This document shows positions 11,580 through 23,285 of a stretch of 64,000 nt of DNA, one piece after another (within the stretch, counting starts at the first letter, position 1; each line of letters opens with the position of its first letter). Location of the stretch: positions 23,358,420-23,422,419 of the forward strand of contig OX940865.1 of the NCBI GenBank assembly GCA_954871525.1, in the 5' to 3' direction. The position numbers were made by a program, and so were the translations under genes. This DNA is from Parietaria judaica (taxonomy: Eukaryota; Streptophyta; Magnoliopsida; Rosales; Urticaceae). Under the pieces are notes generated by a model. The model did not search any database and was not told where the DNA came from. It saw only the letters and a list, made by a program, of their open reading frames with translations.

Positions 11580-12110
11580 CAACGAAATTTGCCGGCGCAT
11601 GCATTGGGATGTGTGCTACCTAGGGTTTCTGAAACCCTAATTTTTCATGTGAAATTTTTTTGGGCCCAGCCATTCGGATGGTCCATGCCCACACGCATTC
11701 ACGTGGGTCGGGTATTGACCCGGTCAACCCACCCTCGTGGGTCAGAGACGACCCGAAGGAATGCGAACGCCTACTCCGATCACCGCCATTGCACGACGGT
11801 CGTGCATCCACGTCGTTTGACGACGGCGACAGATGCGAAGATGCCATCGACGGCATCGCTCACGGAGAGAAGTCCTCCCCGAGCCGTGCGTGCGCCGAAG
11901 TCCGTCGCACAACCAACGAAGCTTCACCCTCGGCCAACCGAACGTGCAACCTCCTCAATCGTGCGACGAAGGCGACTCCAGTTAGCCTCCCTACTCACGA
12001 CGGCCAAGACGTGCAGCTCCTCCCTGGCAGCTCAGCGACGGCGCGGCTCGGAGGCTGACGGCGCACGTGTTGCGCACGTGAAACCCTAGAGTTTCACCCT
12101 AGCTTCCATT
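11580..12110 (+). other. GC-rich leader segment of element B
   Basis: A GC-rich island (many CG dinucleotides) in an AT-rich leader, flanked by AAACCCTA-type motifs. Two overlapping frames of 166 and 132 codons are open here. Neither shows a domain or normal composition and they overlap each other, so they are probably chance frames in GC-rich DNA. The corresponding block of element A (3818-4390) is also GC-rich but unrelated by eye. Downstream of about 12540 the leader matches element A again. Confidence 0.55.
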
Positions 12111-13789
12111 CGATGTGGGCTTGGGCCCAGCACAAAACAAAAGCCCAAATGGGCTTTGGTCAAATCAGCCATTAGGCTGAACTGGTTTGACCAGAGTTGA
12201 CCAAAACGTGATGAGCCAATTAAATGGGCCCATCACATTATGTTGACCACAAGTTCGGGTTTTGACTCGAAGAACGTGATCAAACCCGATTCCCTAAATT
12301 ATTAATTTTATTTTATTAATTTTATTTAATAATTTTAATTATGAATTTAATTATTATTTAATTTTAATATTGTAAATTGGATTTACAACTATACCCCTCT
12401 AAATTAAAAGGAAATTCATTTAATGATAAATTTGTTTAAATCTTTAATTATTTTAAATAAACAAGATTTAAACAAATTTGTAAACTTAGTAAATTGGATT
12501 TACTTAGGCGGGGGCTGTTTGCCCTGCCCATAATGCTCGGATTGCCCGAGGGCAACCCGTACAAGCTCGGGTTTATCCCGAGCTCGTATCCCGGTATTTG
12601 ATATTTAATTATATTTATGTTTAATTAATTTAAAATACGATTTAAAGTGTTTATTTTATTTTATATATAGTTATTATAAATATCTTTAAATATAAGAATT
12701 GAAAATCTAATATATGATATTAATTATTAATAAATATGATTTATTCAATATTATTATCAATCTTATGAAGTTTGTTTCCATTTAATATTTACGTTATTCA
12801 TTTATTGATTCACAAATTGTTTGTTCATAAATTTTATTTATAATCAATAATTCTTAATTAGATTAAGATGATGAATAATCTTTTATTTATTATAGTAATA
12901 GAAAAGAACTAAACTTTTATGGAAATAAAAGATATATATATTATGATTAAAGATAATTTATCTATAAGATAGTTATTTATCTTTTAGTTTGTTCTATGAC
13001 AAAGCATGATTAAAGATATCTTATCTATAAAGATAGTTATTTATCTTTTATTCATTTATAGAAAAGATAAATCATGAATAAAGATATTTTATCTTTAAGT
13101 GATTTATTTATCTTTTATTTAAAGATAAAAAGTTTTATCTTTAAAATTTTCATAATACATATATATATGTATGTATATACTTTCAGAAGTATATTTAATA
13201 CAACATTGAATATGTTTACAAAATAGGATTATGTATTACATATTCATTGTCTTAATTCTTAAAACATTTTAATAAGTTAACTGTGTTTATTTTAAGACAA
13301 AAGTTAGGATCACCTAAACCCCTCAATAAATATTAGGTATAATGTCTTCCAACGGCTGGGTCCTCGATCTAATTGAGAAAAGTTTTGAGTGTGTCTCTAA
13401 CCCAAGGGAGTGCTCTTATACCCTCTTTTAGACGCGTAGGGCGACCTATACTGTCCGCCGATTCACCCCTTGGGTCTACCTAAACGAGTACTCTAATTAG
13501 ATTAGATATCGTAGACAATTCTTTTGAAATCGGTTAGAATGATAAATGAAAAATTGTTTTTCTTTTCTAAACGTCAGAGATAATATAGGATATTAGAGCA
13601 ATTGTTGACTTTCTCTGAGTGACTAATTAATGGAATTGATGAGGGTTACTTTTCCATTAACAAATCACGAAATATTATATAAAGTCCTTATAATATATAC
13701 TTTTATGTAACATCTTTATTATAATAAGTAATTTATAATTTACATGTAAATACTAGAATTAGTAATGTGCTTATTATTTGTTTCATTTA

Positions 13790-16700
13790 ATGTATGTGAA
13801 ACGAGTGTCAACAAAAGATCACTTGAAAAATTGTTTTAAAAGAACATGGAAACGAGTTTCCAAATCAAAAGGAAAGAGATTTCCTTGGAATGGCAAAGGC
13901 TTCTGAAATAATGTTCGGAGCCTTGATAAAGAAATGATTCTTCATAATAGATGAATACTCATTTGGAGCCACCTGACAAAACTTCCAGAACTAATAAGAA
14001 TGCTTATAAGAAGCATTTCGAAATTAATGATAAAATGCTTTTCAAAAGCATAAAATCACTATAACATGAAAGTTCAATCAATATCCTCTGAAGATATGTG
14101 TATAGCAGGTTAAAACACAAGCGATGAAAGATTACAGAGAACTTATAGAATTCCAGAAAGTCTGTAAATTCTGAGGTTGGTTATAATTTGGGAAATTGAT
14201 AACTTACCTTAAAGAAAAGCTCATGTAAATGATAAGATATTTAATGATCTCTCTATTGACATCGTTTAGGATTCCTTGCTCAACTTTCACAAATTGGTTG
14301 TGATCAAGTTTAACAAAGAGCAATAGAATAATGGCTCTTACAGCAAAAGGTGAGTGGGACTCTAATCTTAAAGCGATCACATATGCGATGTGATTCCAAA
14401 ATCTAAAAGTGCTTTCACTACAGATAACAAGGATTGTCCGACTTGTCTTGAAAGAGGTGAAATATACAGAGTAATGACTCTTCTTTAGGTACAAGCGTTT
14501 TAAGATAGTTTGACTATTTTAAATGATATATGTTCAATATATGATATTTAACGTTGTATGTCAAAAGGCTTAAACCATATAAACTCAATATATAGCATAT
14601 CTCTAGTATTGTCATATAAGTCACAATAACGAGAGACGCATCACCAAGCTCCATAATGATGGACATCTTGATCGTTCTGATTATGAATCTTACGAGAAAT
14701 GCGAATCTTGTCTTACTAACTATATGACAAAAGGCTCATTCAAAGGGGCACACTAAAGATTGATTGTGGCTTTAAACCACACATATTCATGTGTATGTGG
14801 TCAAATGCACAATTAGGATAAGTAAGGCTATAGTACTTCATTAATTATGACTACCAACTGATTACTTCAGTCGGTACAATCATGTCTATTTAATTAAGAC
14901 AAAATTTGAAATCTCTTGACCGGTTCAAGGAATTCAAGAATGAAGTAGAAAACCAAAACGCACAAAATAATAATAGGTCCTCGATCCGATCGAGACAATT
15001 AATATTTGAGCAATAAGTATAAAGTTTTCCTGAGTGACAAAAGGGTTGTCTGATCATTTACTTCTCTCGATACACCTCATTTTACGAGGTGTATCGAGAG
15101 AACTCAACAAACTCTGTTAGACTTTGTTAGTACAATGATATGCCTATGTTTATAAAAGGACATGCACTTTTAACTTGGTGCTACCACACTTCACAGTGTA
15201 TCATGAAAAGTGATTCCGACGATAACATATAAAGATATGATAAGGGATAAAACCCATTTTATCGTTTACGAGAAAATTAAATACACAAAATAGTTGTGAC
15301 AAATACGGAGCCTTTAAGAAAGGAAATCTTTCTTAGAAAGTCTAGTGGGAGAAAGTATGCACTTCATGAAGTACATAACTCACAAAATCTCGAGGAACTC
15401 AAGATGAACACAGAGGATGCTCACCAATGGTTGACTAAACTCCAGATAGGATCGTGGAAGAAAGTCAAGCCGAATGTAAAATGCTCTATATATGATTAAG
15501 CATTTGAGCAACCTAGTATGACACAAAAACCGTGTAAGTCGGATAAAGAACACCATGCAACTAAGAAAAGGATCTTCTCGTTTTGAACACAGAAGAACAA
15601 AATACTTAAATAAAAATGATGGACCACCACTTACAATGAAACGGTTAAAGGGGAAGACCTTGAGAAATGGCTAGGAGCCATGAAATCAAATAGAATCATG
15701 TACATATACTAAGTATGTGACTTAGTTAAAGCACCCGAAGGGTTTATGCCTATAGGATGCACGTAGATCTTCAAGGGAAGATATTCATGAATGGTAAAGT
15801 ACAAATGTACAAAAGGAGACTTGTAATGAAATAGTTCAAACAAGCCTATAGTAAAGACTAAGAAGAAACGTTTTTCTCTTATTACCATGACTAAAGTCAA
15901 TTATGATTTCACTTGCTATTGCCAACTATGATTTAAGAATCAGGCAATTGGACATGAAGATAGTTTTCAGAATATAACTCTGAATAGGAACATGTATTGT
16001 ACACAACCTAACTAACTTCATTGATTCATAACATGTTTCTGAAGCATGCAAGTCAAATAGATACATACGTTCAAGTATGATCTATAGCAAGCATCTCTCA
16101 AATGAAATCTATTTTTCAACGGAGAAACTAATGAGATTAGACTTCATCGAAAACAAAGATTAACCTTGTGTATACACGAAAGCTAGTGGGAGCACGGCAA
16201 TCCTTCAAAAGGATAGAAAATGATACGACGGAAATTCTTTATGGTAAAGAATGAATAAATCATAGTACATAGAAAGGATGGCAAACAAGTTCAGAGTGAA
16301 CAAGAAAACTGAGGACTTATTCTGTAACTCCTAAGTTGCATCTTTCAAGAAAGCAGTGCCCTGAAATGTCAGAGCAAAACAAACATAAAGAAAATGTTCT
16401 CTATACTACTGCTAATGACTTTATAAAGAAAGTCATATTATGTACCCATCTCGATGTATCATTTACCTTAACAAAACAAGCCAGTTCCAAACCTATCCCA
16501 AAATAGTCACTGGACTATCGTAAATAATATCTTCAGGTACCTTAACAGGACTAATGAAAGATCACTTATTTACGACAATGTTGATCAGTCAAGCATTATC
16601 GCTTATACTGATGCAAATCACCAAACTAATTGGGATAATTTCACATCGCAAATAGAATATATACTCTGTCCAAAAAGGTGGTACTGTTATTTAGAACAAC

Positions 16701-17000
16701 AGCAAGTAAGCTAATGTAGTGGACTTGACCATCAAATCTGAGTATATAGCATCATAAGATGCAGCTGTAGAAGCTTTCTAAATCAGGAAATTTATTCCTG
16801 ATCGCAGTGTAGTTTCTGACATTGGTGATCCAGTGCGGCTCCTTGCTGAAAATAACGGAGCCAAGGCACGAGTCAAGAAACTAAGATCACAGAACAAGAG
16901 AAAGGTTCTCAGTGATCAAAGACATAATTGATCAGAAGGTTGTTGCGATGAAAACAGTAGACACAGCGTAAACGTGGTTGACCCGATGACCAAGGCTTCA
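13790..17000 (+). pseudogene. Decayed gag-pol remnant of element B
   Basis: Scattered fragments keep the Copia order. Gag start pieces lie near 13880 (counterpart of F-P-E-W-Q) and 13967-14017 (E-P-P...A-Y-K-K-H). A pre-integrase zinc-binding piece lies at about 14640-14745 (with C-E-S-C-L). The integrase tail is at about 15325-15420, reverse transcriptase pieces at about 15660-15780 and 15900-16000, and RNase H pieces at about 16590-16990, ending near a V-D-P-M-T-K-A motif. They are separated by frameshifts, stops and deletions; the zinc knuckle, protease and integrase core are not recognisable. No part could yield a working enzyme. Confidence 0.8.
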
Positions 17001-18232
17001 TCAATAGAAAAGTAGTATGGTCATACAAGATCTAGAAGAGTCTAGATGCTTGTGGTCTATTCTAACACGTTAAAACTCTTACTTTATTTTGTTAAAAGTA
17101 TAAAATTCAAATACAAATTTTATGTAACTATTATACATTAAATTTGAAGCACATTATTATTTTCTTTAAAAGGCAAGTTTCATCATTTAAAAGTTAATGT
17201 CAATATCTTATTCAAAACATTGATATCAAGCTATACAAATGTAGTTCCTAAGATGTCTTCGAGACATTCTTGAATTTCCCCAGTCAAAGAAATCATTATG
17301 AAGAAACAAAGAGGGACTATCGATGATATTCAAAATTGACTGGTACATGTTGTTAAGATAAAAGGAAGGGGTCCTTGATATCTAAGAGATATTCTTATAC
17401 ATGTAGGCACTAGTCGGAATGACTAGCAGTGCTGGAAGACTCGCACTCTAAATATTCTCACATGGAAACAAAACCTTGATACAAGGGGACACTGAGAAAC
17501 TTAGAGATATGAAGAGACTACAAAGTTTGAGAACATCATGAGTCCATCACTGGGTAAGTTGCATGCTTAGATTACAGCTCAACGCTTACCGTAATTGGAA
17601 AGTCATAACAGTTGTAGTTGGGCATGTGATAAACCTTGTAGGATGGAATGACGTTTCAAGAAAAAATGCATCCCCCCATCCCATTTGGGGCTATACACTC
17701 GGGGCCTTCTGAATAGGATAAGTAAAATGAAATCTGTGGCCACAGGCAAAACAAAAGAGTTTCTGTTTTGATGTTTCAATACTTATGCCTGAATCAGAAA
17801 ATATTAGATCAGGCTTAACAGGTGTTCCAAACCATGACCTGTGCCGCATCTAGAGATGTAAAAGGATGTCGAAGGAATCAGTCATATACTTTATTTTAAT
17901 CGTAAAGAACCACATGGTTCACCTCGATTAATCTATAAAAGAGGATTTAAAGTTTTGTAGATTGGGGGAAGTTAAGTCTAGGTGGAGGCCACTTACTTAT
18001 TGCATACTCATATGAGTATGTGGCCAACACTACATAATCCTACAGAGTCACACCGAACTCGCAACGGAAACGGAGTATGATGATTAAATTACAATGAAAC
18101 AAACTTCACATGTAACTTTGATGAACCAGGCATGAGTAGCTGAGAGAATGTACATCTAACCCAAGGCGGCATTCTCGAGTAATACTTTATGTGCAGTGCG
18201 TGCACGGAGATAGCCAATCCGGTGCGTTCGTG

Positions 18233-18244
18233 CAAGTGGGAGAT
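18233..18244 (+). other. Polypurine tract region of element B
   Basis: The purine-rich AAGTGGGAGAT lies immediately before the 3' LTR. It is the expected start point for plus-strand DNA synthesis. Confidence 0.75.
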
Positions 18245-18889
18245 TGTTGGTTATGCCCGAACCCGATATTGTATCTCTCGGGTTATCGGATATCGACCCG
18301 ATAACCATAACCGACATTATGGGCCCACTCGAGCCCAAGTATTAATTATGATTCATATTAATTAATAATAGATTAATTAATCCATGATTGGGCTCTTAGA
18401 AAGCCCATTAGGTGGGCTTTTAGAAAGCCCACTAGGTCATGACCATAGGGTATTATAAATACCCTAATATGACTCATAATTAAAGACACAACACACACAA
18501 TAGAAACCCTAGCCACCTAGAAATTCGTGCTCCCTCCCTTGGAGTCGAATTTTCATGGCTTGCTCCCCGGTTCAATCAACGGTTGATCATCTAAACACCG
18601 ACAAGGATCTAACCTATCCTCCGAGGTGTTTTCCGGTCATCTAAGACGTTCCCGAGTGACGTGGTGGACGAAATAGAGGCGCAACACTTGAGGCGCTAAA
18701 TCCTAAAATCGACAAGCTCCAGAATCAAAGGAATCGGCAGTTATTCGGTACAGTTGGCAAAAGTACCGAAGTTTGGTAACGATCTCTAAACGATATCTTA
18801 ATTCTCGTAATTATTCTAGATCTTTATTGTTCGATGATATCCCGTGATTTCCGCCTCGGGATTGAGAAAAGTCATCGAAAAACCCAACA
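18245..18889 (+). repeat. 3' LTR of element B
   Basis: 645 bp with TG...CA borders, followed by the target duplication GCTTT (18890-18894). Two differences from the 5' LTR were found by reading both through. Confidence 0.95.
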
Positions 18890-19425
18890 GCTTTAACAAG
18901 CATTACGATATTTAATTGAAAATACGTATACACCTGATCTTCTTTATTTTGTGAACCAAGAAATAAGAGAGCTTAGGCGATTCATACGATTCAAAATACA
19001 GTTTCAAGTTGTTTAAAATTAGAGTAGACAATTTAAGTATAAAAAGAAATGTACACTATAAAAAAAAATTTAAGTAGACAATTTTAGATACATGTTTCAA
19101 GTTGTTTAAATTTGATAAAAAAAAGTTCTAACACTTTTCTTATGTACAGACTTGTATGTATGATAAAAGTTAAATTTCCTTCTTGATCAAAATTTAGAAA
19201 AACTTGAAACATGTATAGATGAGGTTTCACAGTTTTTTAGAAAAGAAGAATGTAATGAGGAAAACTTTTATTTACTTATGTTTTTAATTAGTACATTTTT
19301 TTATTTAAGTGTAATAATATATATTTGAAATAATAAATTATAATAGTCGTCAATCATACGAGTCGATAAGGCAAGAAAAAGTAAAATATGTAATTTGCCT
19401 TGGCAAAGAGATGTACTGATAAAAT

Positions 19426-20067
19426 TGTTGGTTATGCCCGAACCCGATATTGTATCTCTCGGGTTATCGGATATCGACCCGATAACCATAACCGACATTA
19501 TGGGTCCACTCGGGCCCAAGTATTAATTATGATTCATATTAATTAATAATAGATTAATTAATCCATGATTCGGCTTTTAGAAAGCCCATTAGGTGGGCTT
19601 TTAGAAAGCCCACTAGGTCTTGACCATAGGGTATTATAAAAACCCTAATATGACTCATAATTAAACACAACACACACAAGAGAAACCCTAGCCACCTAGA
19701 AATTCGAGCTCCCCTCCCTTGGTAGTCGAATTTTGGCTAGCTCCCCGGTTCAATCAACGGTTGATCATCTAAACACCGACAAGGATCTAACCTATCCTCC
19801 GAGGTGTTTTCCGGTCATCTAAGACGTTCCCGAGTGACGTGGTGGACGAAATAGAGGCGCAACACTTGAGGCGTTAAATCCTAAATTCGGCAAGCTCCAG
19901 AATCAAAGGAATCGGCAGTTATTCGGTACAGTTGGCAAAAGTACCGAAGTTTGGTAACGATCTCTAAACGATATATTAATTCTCGTAATTATTCTAGATC
20001 TTTATTGTTCGATGATATCCCGTGATTTCCGCCTCGGGATTGAGAAAAGTCATCGAAAAACCCAACA
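19426..20067 (+). mobile_element. Solo LTR of the same Copia family
   Basis: 642 bp, starting TGTTGGTTATGCCCG and ending CCCAACA, flanked by the 5-bp duplication AAAAT (19421-19425 and 20068-20072). It has no primer-binding site or internal region. This is the product of recombination between the two LTRs of a former full insertion. It differs from the LTRs of element B at many scattered sites, so it derives from another, older copy. Confidence 0.95.
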
Positions 20068-21453
20068 AAAATGTTCTCAGCAATGTATAAATATAGGATT
20101 GTATAGTTGTTTCATATCGTATATATAAGTATGCGATTGTACGGTCGAAGAGGCTAAACAAAATTGATTAGTCCTACTTATTTCAACAAACACATTCTTT
20201 TCGGTAGAAATTCAAAAGAGCTTCAAAGCTAAACATGTTTAATTTAGATCAAATTTTGGAATTGTGACTTCCAATAATCAAAAGAAATCCGAATTAAAAA
20301 AAATAAAAAAATATTTCGGAGGCTTAACTGACGAATGTTGAGTGTAAAATAAAAACCACAAATATCACTTCTTCTTCTTAAATGTAAAGGAGTCGTCGAT
20401 TTTTTGTCGGTATTGATTTATTTTTTTGTTTGTGGATTTTTTTGTTGGCATTCTAAAAAACGGCCAATCCGACTGACGGTTACATGCTCAATCTTATTCT
20501 AATCCATTTTTTTTAAATAGTCTATTTATCTCCTAAATAATTATGAGCTTATCAAAATCATGTTGATTGAACTATAACTATAAATTAAATGAAAAATTCT
20601 CAATCAACGCCCGAAATTGCTGAGCTGCGGCATTGTTGGGCCTATCTCTCGATCCTAAACATCTGAAAACCTCACTGCATGAGCCACGTGGCGAAATTCC
20701 CAGATGCCACGTGTAAACTGCTTGGACATTGGTCATAGATCATAATAAACTCCTTACCTGTCTATTTTGTTTGTTGAGAGACAACGCTTGAAATATACCA
20801 TATCGTTGTATTTGATATGATATGATTTTGAAGATGGGATTTATAATAAGATACTCAAGACTTCATCATTATATTATTTTTTTGAAGTTTTGACTTGAAA
20901 TCGCCCAACCTACAAGTGTATACTTGTCGTTAATACGTAGAGCCACTAAAAACATCATTAATGGAATTAGATGAGATTGGTTTCGTCGTTTTGACAAGTA
21001 TCGATGCTTTTGTATCCGTTGACAAATCACAAATGTTGCTAGTTATACAACACGTTTCATGTATATTTATATATAGTATATATTTATTAAATGGTCTTAC
21101 TTGTAACAGATAAAAAACATTATATATATTATATATAATGTTTGATATATATAATATATATAAATATACATCTATTTATATGATTAGAAATCATATAATT
21201 TATTTGTTATTAAGAATTTTATATAATATATATTAATATATATATATATATATATACGAGTAGTATATTAAAACATTTTTATAGTAAACCTCGGCACAAA
21301 CTGAAGGTGTAGTAGCAAGTAGAGCTGCAGTTGACGACGACCTCACGCCGTTCGCGACGCATCGCGGTGTTTTCGGGGAATCGCGACGCATTGAGATTCG
21401 GAGGATGAAATCGCGATCAATCGCGAACCTGGAGCTCGTCGCAACCTCGTTGC

Positions 21454-21460
<7 letters not shown>

Positions 21461-21524
<64 letters not shown>
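21461..21524 (+). repeat. CT dinucleotide microsatellite
   Basis: About 32 uninterrupted TC units. It lies within a GC-rich stretch repeatedly containing CGCGACGCATCGCG-like words. Open frames crossing it encode only Ser-Leu or Arg-Glu repeats and are not genes. Confidence 0.95.
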
Positions 21525-21527
<3 letters not shown>

Positions 21528-21968
21528 TCCATCACGACGCATCGCGACGTGCACTTTGGCGATCTCCGGCGATTTCACCGTGACCGGTCGCGACGCCGTG
21601 AAATTCAGTTCTAGTAGCAAGTCTCCTGGAAGTCTCACACGTGGGCCCTCCAGCCAACAAATTTCTTCCTCCTCTGCCGAGGCCGATTGTGGATGACATG
21701 GCAGGATTACTAAGGGGCAAGGCTCACCGAGATGAGAAAAGAAAGATACATAGGCGGAAGCTTTTGAGCTTTCTACTCTCAGGCGTAATAATAAAAAAAT
21801 TAGTACTTGTACCGTAAATAATTAATGGATTACACGTGGTGAGAAACAAAAACTTTATACTTGTACCGTAAATAATTAATAAACTACACGTAGCAACTCC
21901 TCCTGTTCAACGTGGATAGCTACATGACAAGCCCAAAACGTCACCTAAGCTCCTCCTGTTCAACTCCT

Positions 21969-22082
21969 CATATTTTTATAAGACTGATAAAAATGCTCAA
22001 AACGTGCTTCTTCTTCTTTTTTTTTTCGCTTTCAAAAAGAAGAAGCACGTTTGTGCATTTTTATCGGTCTTATAAAAATATG
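21969..22082. repeat. Short near-perfect hairpin (114 bp)
   Basis: The left arm begins CATATTTTTATAAGACTGAT and the right arm ends with its complement, ATCGGTCTTATAAAAATATG. The arms of about 45 bp show two mismatches and one indel, with a loop of about 20 bp of T/CTT-rich sequence. It could be a small foldback element or the source of a hairpin RNA; nothing in the sequence decides. Confidence 0.8.
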
Positions 22083-22479
22083 TGCATTGGTGCCATTTAC
22101 TAACCCATAAAATAAAATATTAAATAATTATGACACCATAAATCCTCACAAAAATATATTTTTATCAGACCACAACCAATGTAGCGTGAGAATAAAACGT
22201 ACATCATGTTTAATTAATATTATGTTTTCATTTTACTTAATTTGTTTAAGAGTTCTCAAGAACGTTTTGGAAGAAAACTCGTGGCTTCATTTTATGATTG
22301 GTTTTCCAAAAAAATGGATTTAATGTGGAGTTTCAAATTGCGATGTATGATTTGTTTAAGTTTCTCACGCTCTGATCAAGTTTTGGCTTTCTTTGACTAC
22401 CTTGAACATGACTTGCTTATAGTCCCCCTTGTTTTTATTAGTATAAAACACAGTTTAACTACTATGCCAGAAGTAGGGG

Positions 22480-22690
22480 CGAAACCGGAACCGGGAAATT
22501 AATTTTTTTTCGGTCCCTAGTCTGAAAAATCGGGATTTTTTTTTGTCACGGTTCCGGTTCTGGTAATGGTTCCCGATTCAAAAAAAATTCGGTTCCAGTA
22601 ACGGTTCATATTCAAATTCCTCGGTTCCAATTCCGGTTACGGTTTCATTTCTAAAATTTTCTGATTCCGATTCTAAATTTTTCGATTCTA
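22480..22690. repeat. Degenerate CCGGTTCCGG-rich repeat patch
   Basis: AGGGGCGAAACCGGAACCGGGA is followed by many GGTTCCGGTT-like words in a low-complexity frame. Similar patches occur at 37680-37845 and 38519-38695. They resemble decayed hAT-type non-autonomous elements. Confidence 0.45.
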
Positions 22691-23285
22691 ATAGTGTTTG
22701 GCTTAAAAATTACGTGTACTTTTTGAAAAATTAGTAATGAAAAATTATACGTAGTATAAAAAACGACAATAAAAATATATTACAGTAAAAATGAAATACT
22801 AAGAACATAAAAATATGTAGTTTAAAATCAAAAAATAAAAATGTACTATATTTATAAAATAAAAAAAATATATAAAAAAAATTATGTTTTATATTAAACA
22901 AAGTCATACTATAATTATATAAAAAAAAAATTATGTTTTATGAAACGCCGAGTGCAATCGCGGTGTCCACAAAAAATGTTCAATACAACATCAAGCTTAT
23001 AATTTGTATTCAATAATATATATATCGTAATTTTATGTATATACAATATTTGGAGACTTTGCTGTTCGTATCCAATCCAACACGGGATTTTACCATTCTC
23101 TTGCTCTCTCTCCTACCCGATAGCGACTCTTCACTCGCTCGGCCGATACTGAGAGAAAACGAGCGGAAGCGGCGACCAATTCTCATCTTGGAGCTTCAGG
23201 TAAGCTTGAGTACCTCAAGGAATTGAAATCTCTTCAACTTTTATAATCAAGAAAATTAATCTTGATTGTGAAAGTTTCAATCCAA

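Larger units (their letters stand above)
10658..18889 (+). mobile_element. Complete Ty1-copia insertion B, coding-defective (8232 bp)
   Basis: Both LTRs are present (10658-11302 and 18245-18889, each 645 bp, TG...CA) and flanked by the 5-bp target duplication GCTTT (10653-10657 and 18890-18894). A primer-binding site follows the 5' LTR and a purine-rich tract precedes the 3' LTR. The LTRs differ at only two places near their ends (T/C in GATTTCTGCC versus GATTTCCGCC, and A/G in GTCATCAAAAA versus GTCATCGAAAA), so the insertion is young. The interior is the opposite: the leader is preserved but gag-pol is fragmented by shifts, stops and deletions. That combination suggests it moved using enzymes supplied by a relative such as element A. 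Confidence 0.95.
20073..23285. other. Intergenic region, no gene recognised
   Basis: AT-rich sequence with no convincing coding region. It holds AT repeats (about 21120-21255), a GC-rich patch with a long CT microsatellite (21310-21622), a doubled 23-bp motif (TACTTGTACCGTAAATAATTAAT near 21805 and 21860), the short hairpin at 21969-22082, and a patch rich in CCGGTTCCGG-type motifs (about 22480-22690). The last 200 bp before 23286 look like a promoter and 5' UTR of the following small gene. Confidence 0.6.

Noticed and set aside
11589..12089. Open frames of 166 and 132 codons in the GC-rich leader of Copia element B
   Set aside because: They overlap each other and a minus-strand frame, have no domain or plausible composition, and lie in a CG-rich block where stop codons are rare by chance.
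21233..21720. Several open frames on both strands over the CT microsatellite
   Set aside because: They consist largely of Ser-Leu or Arg-Glu repeats generated by the dinucleotide repeat.
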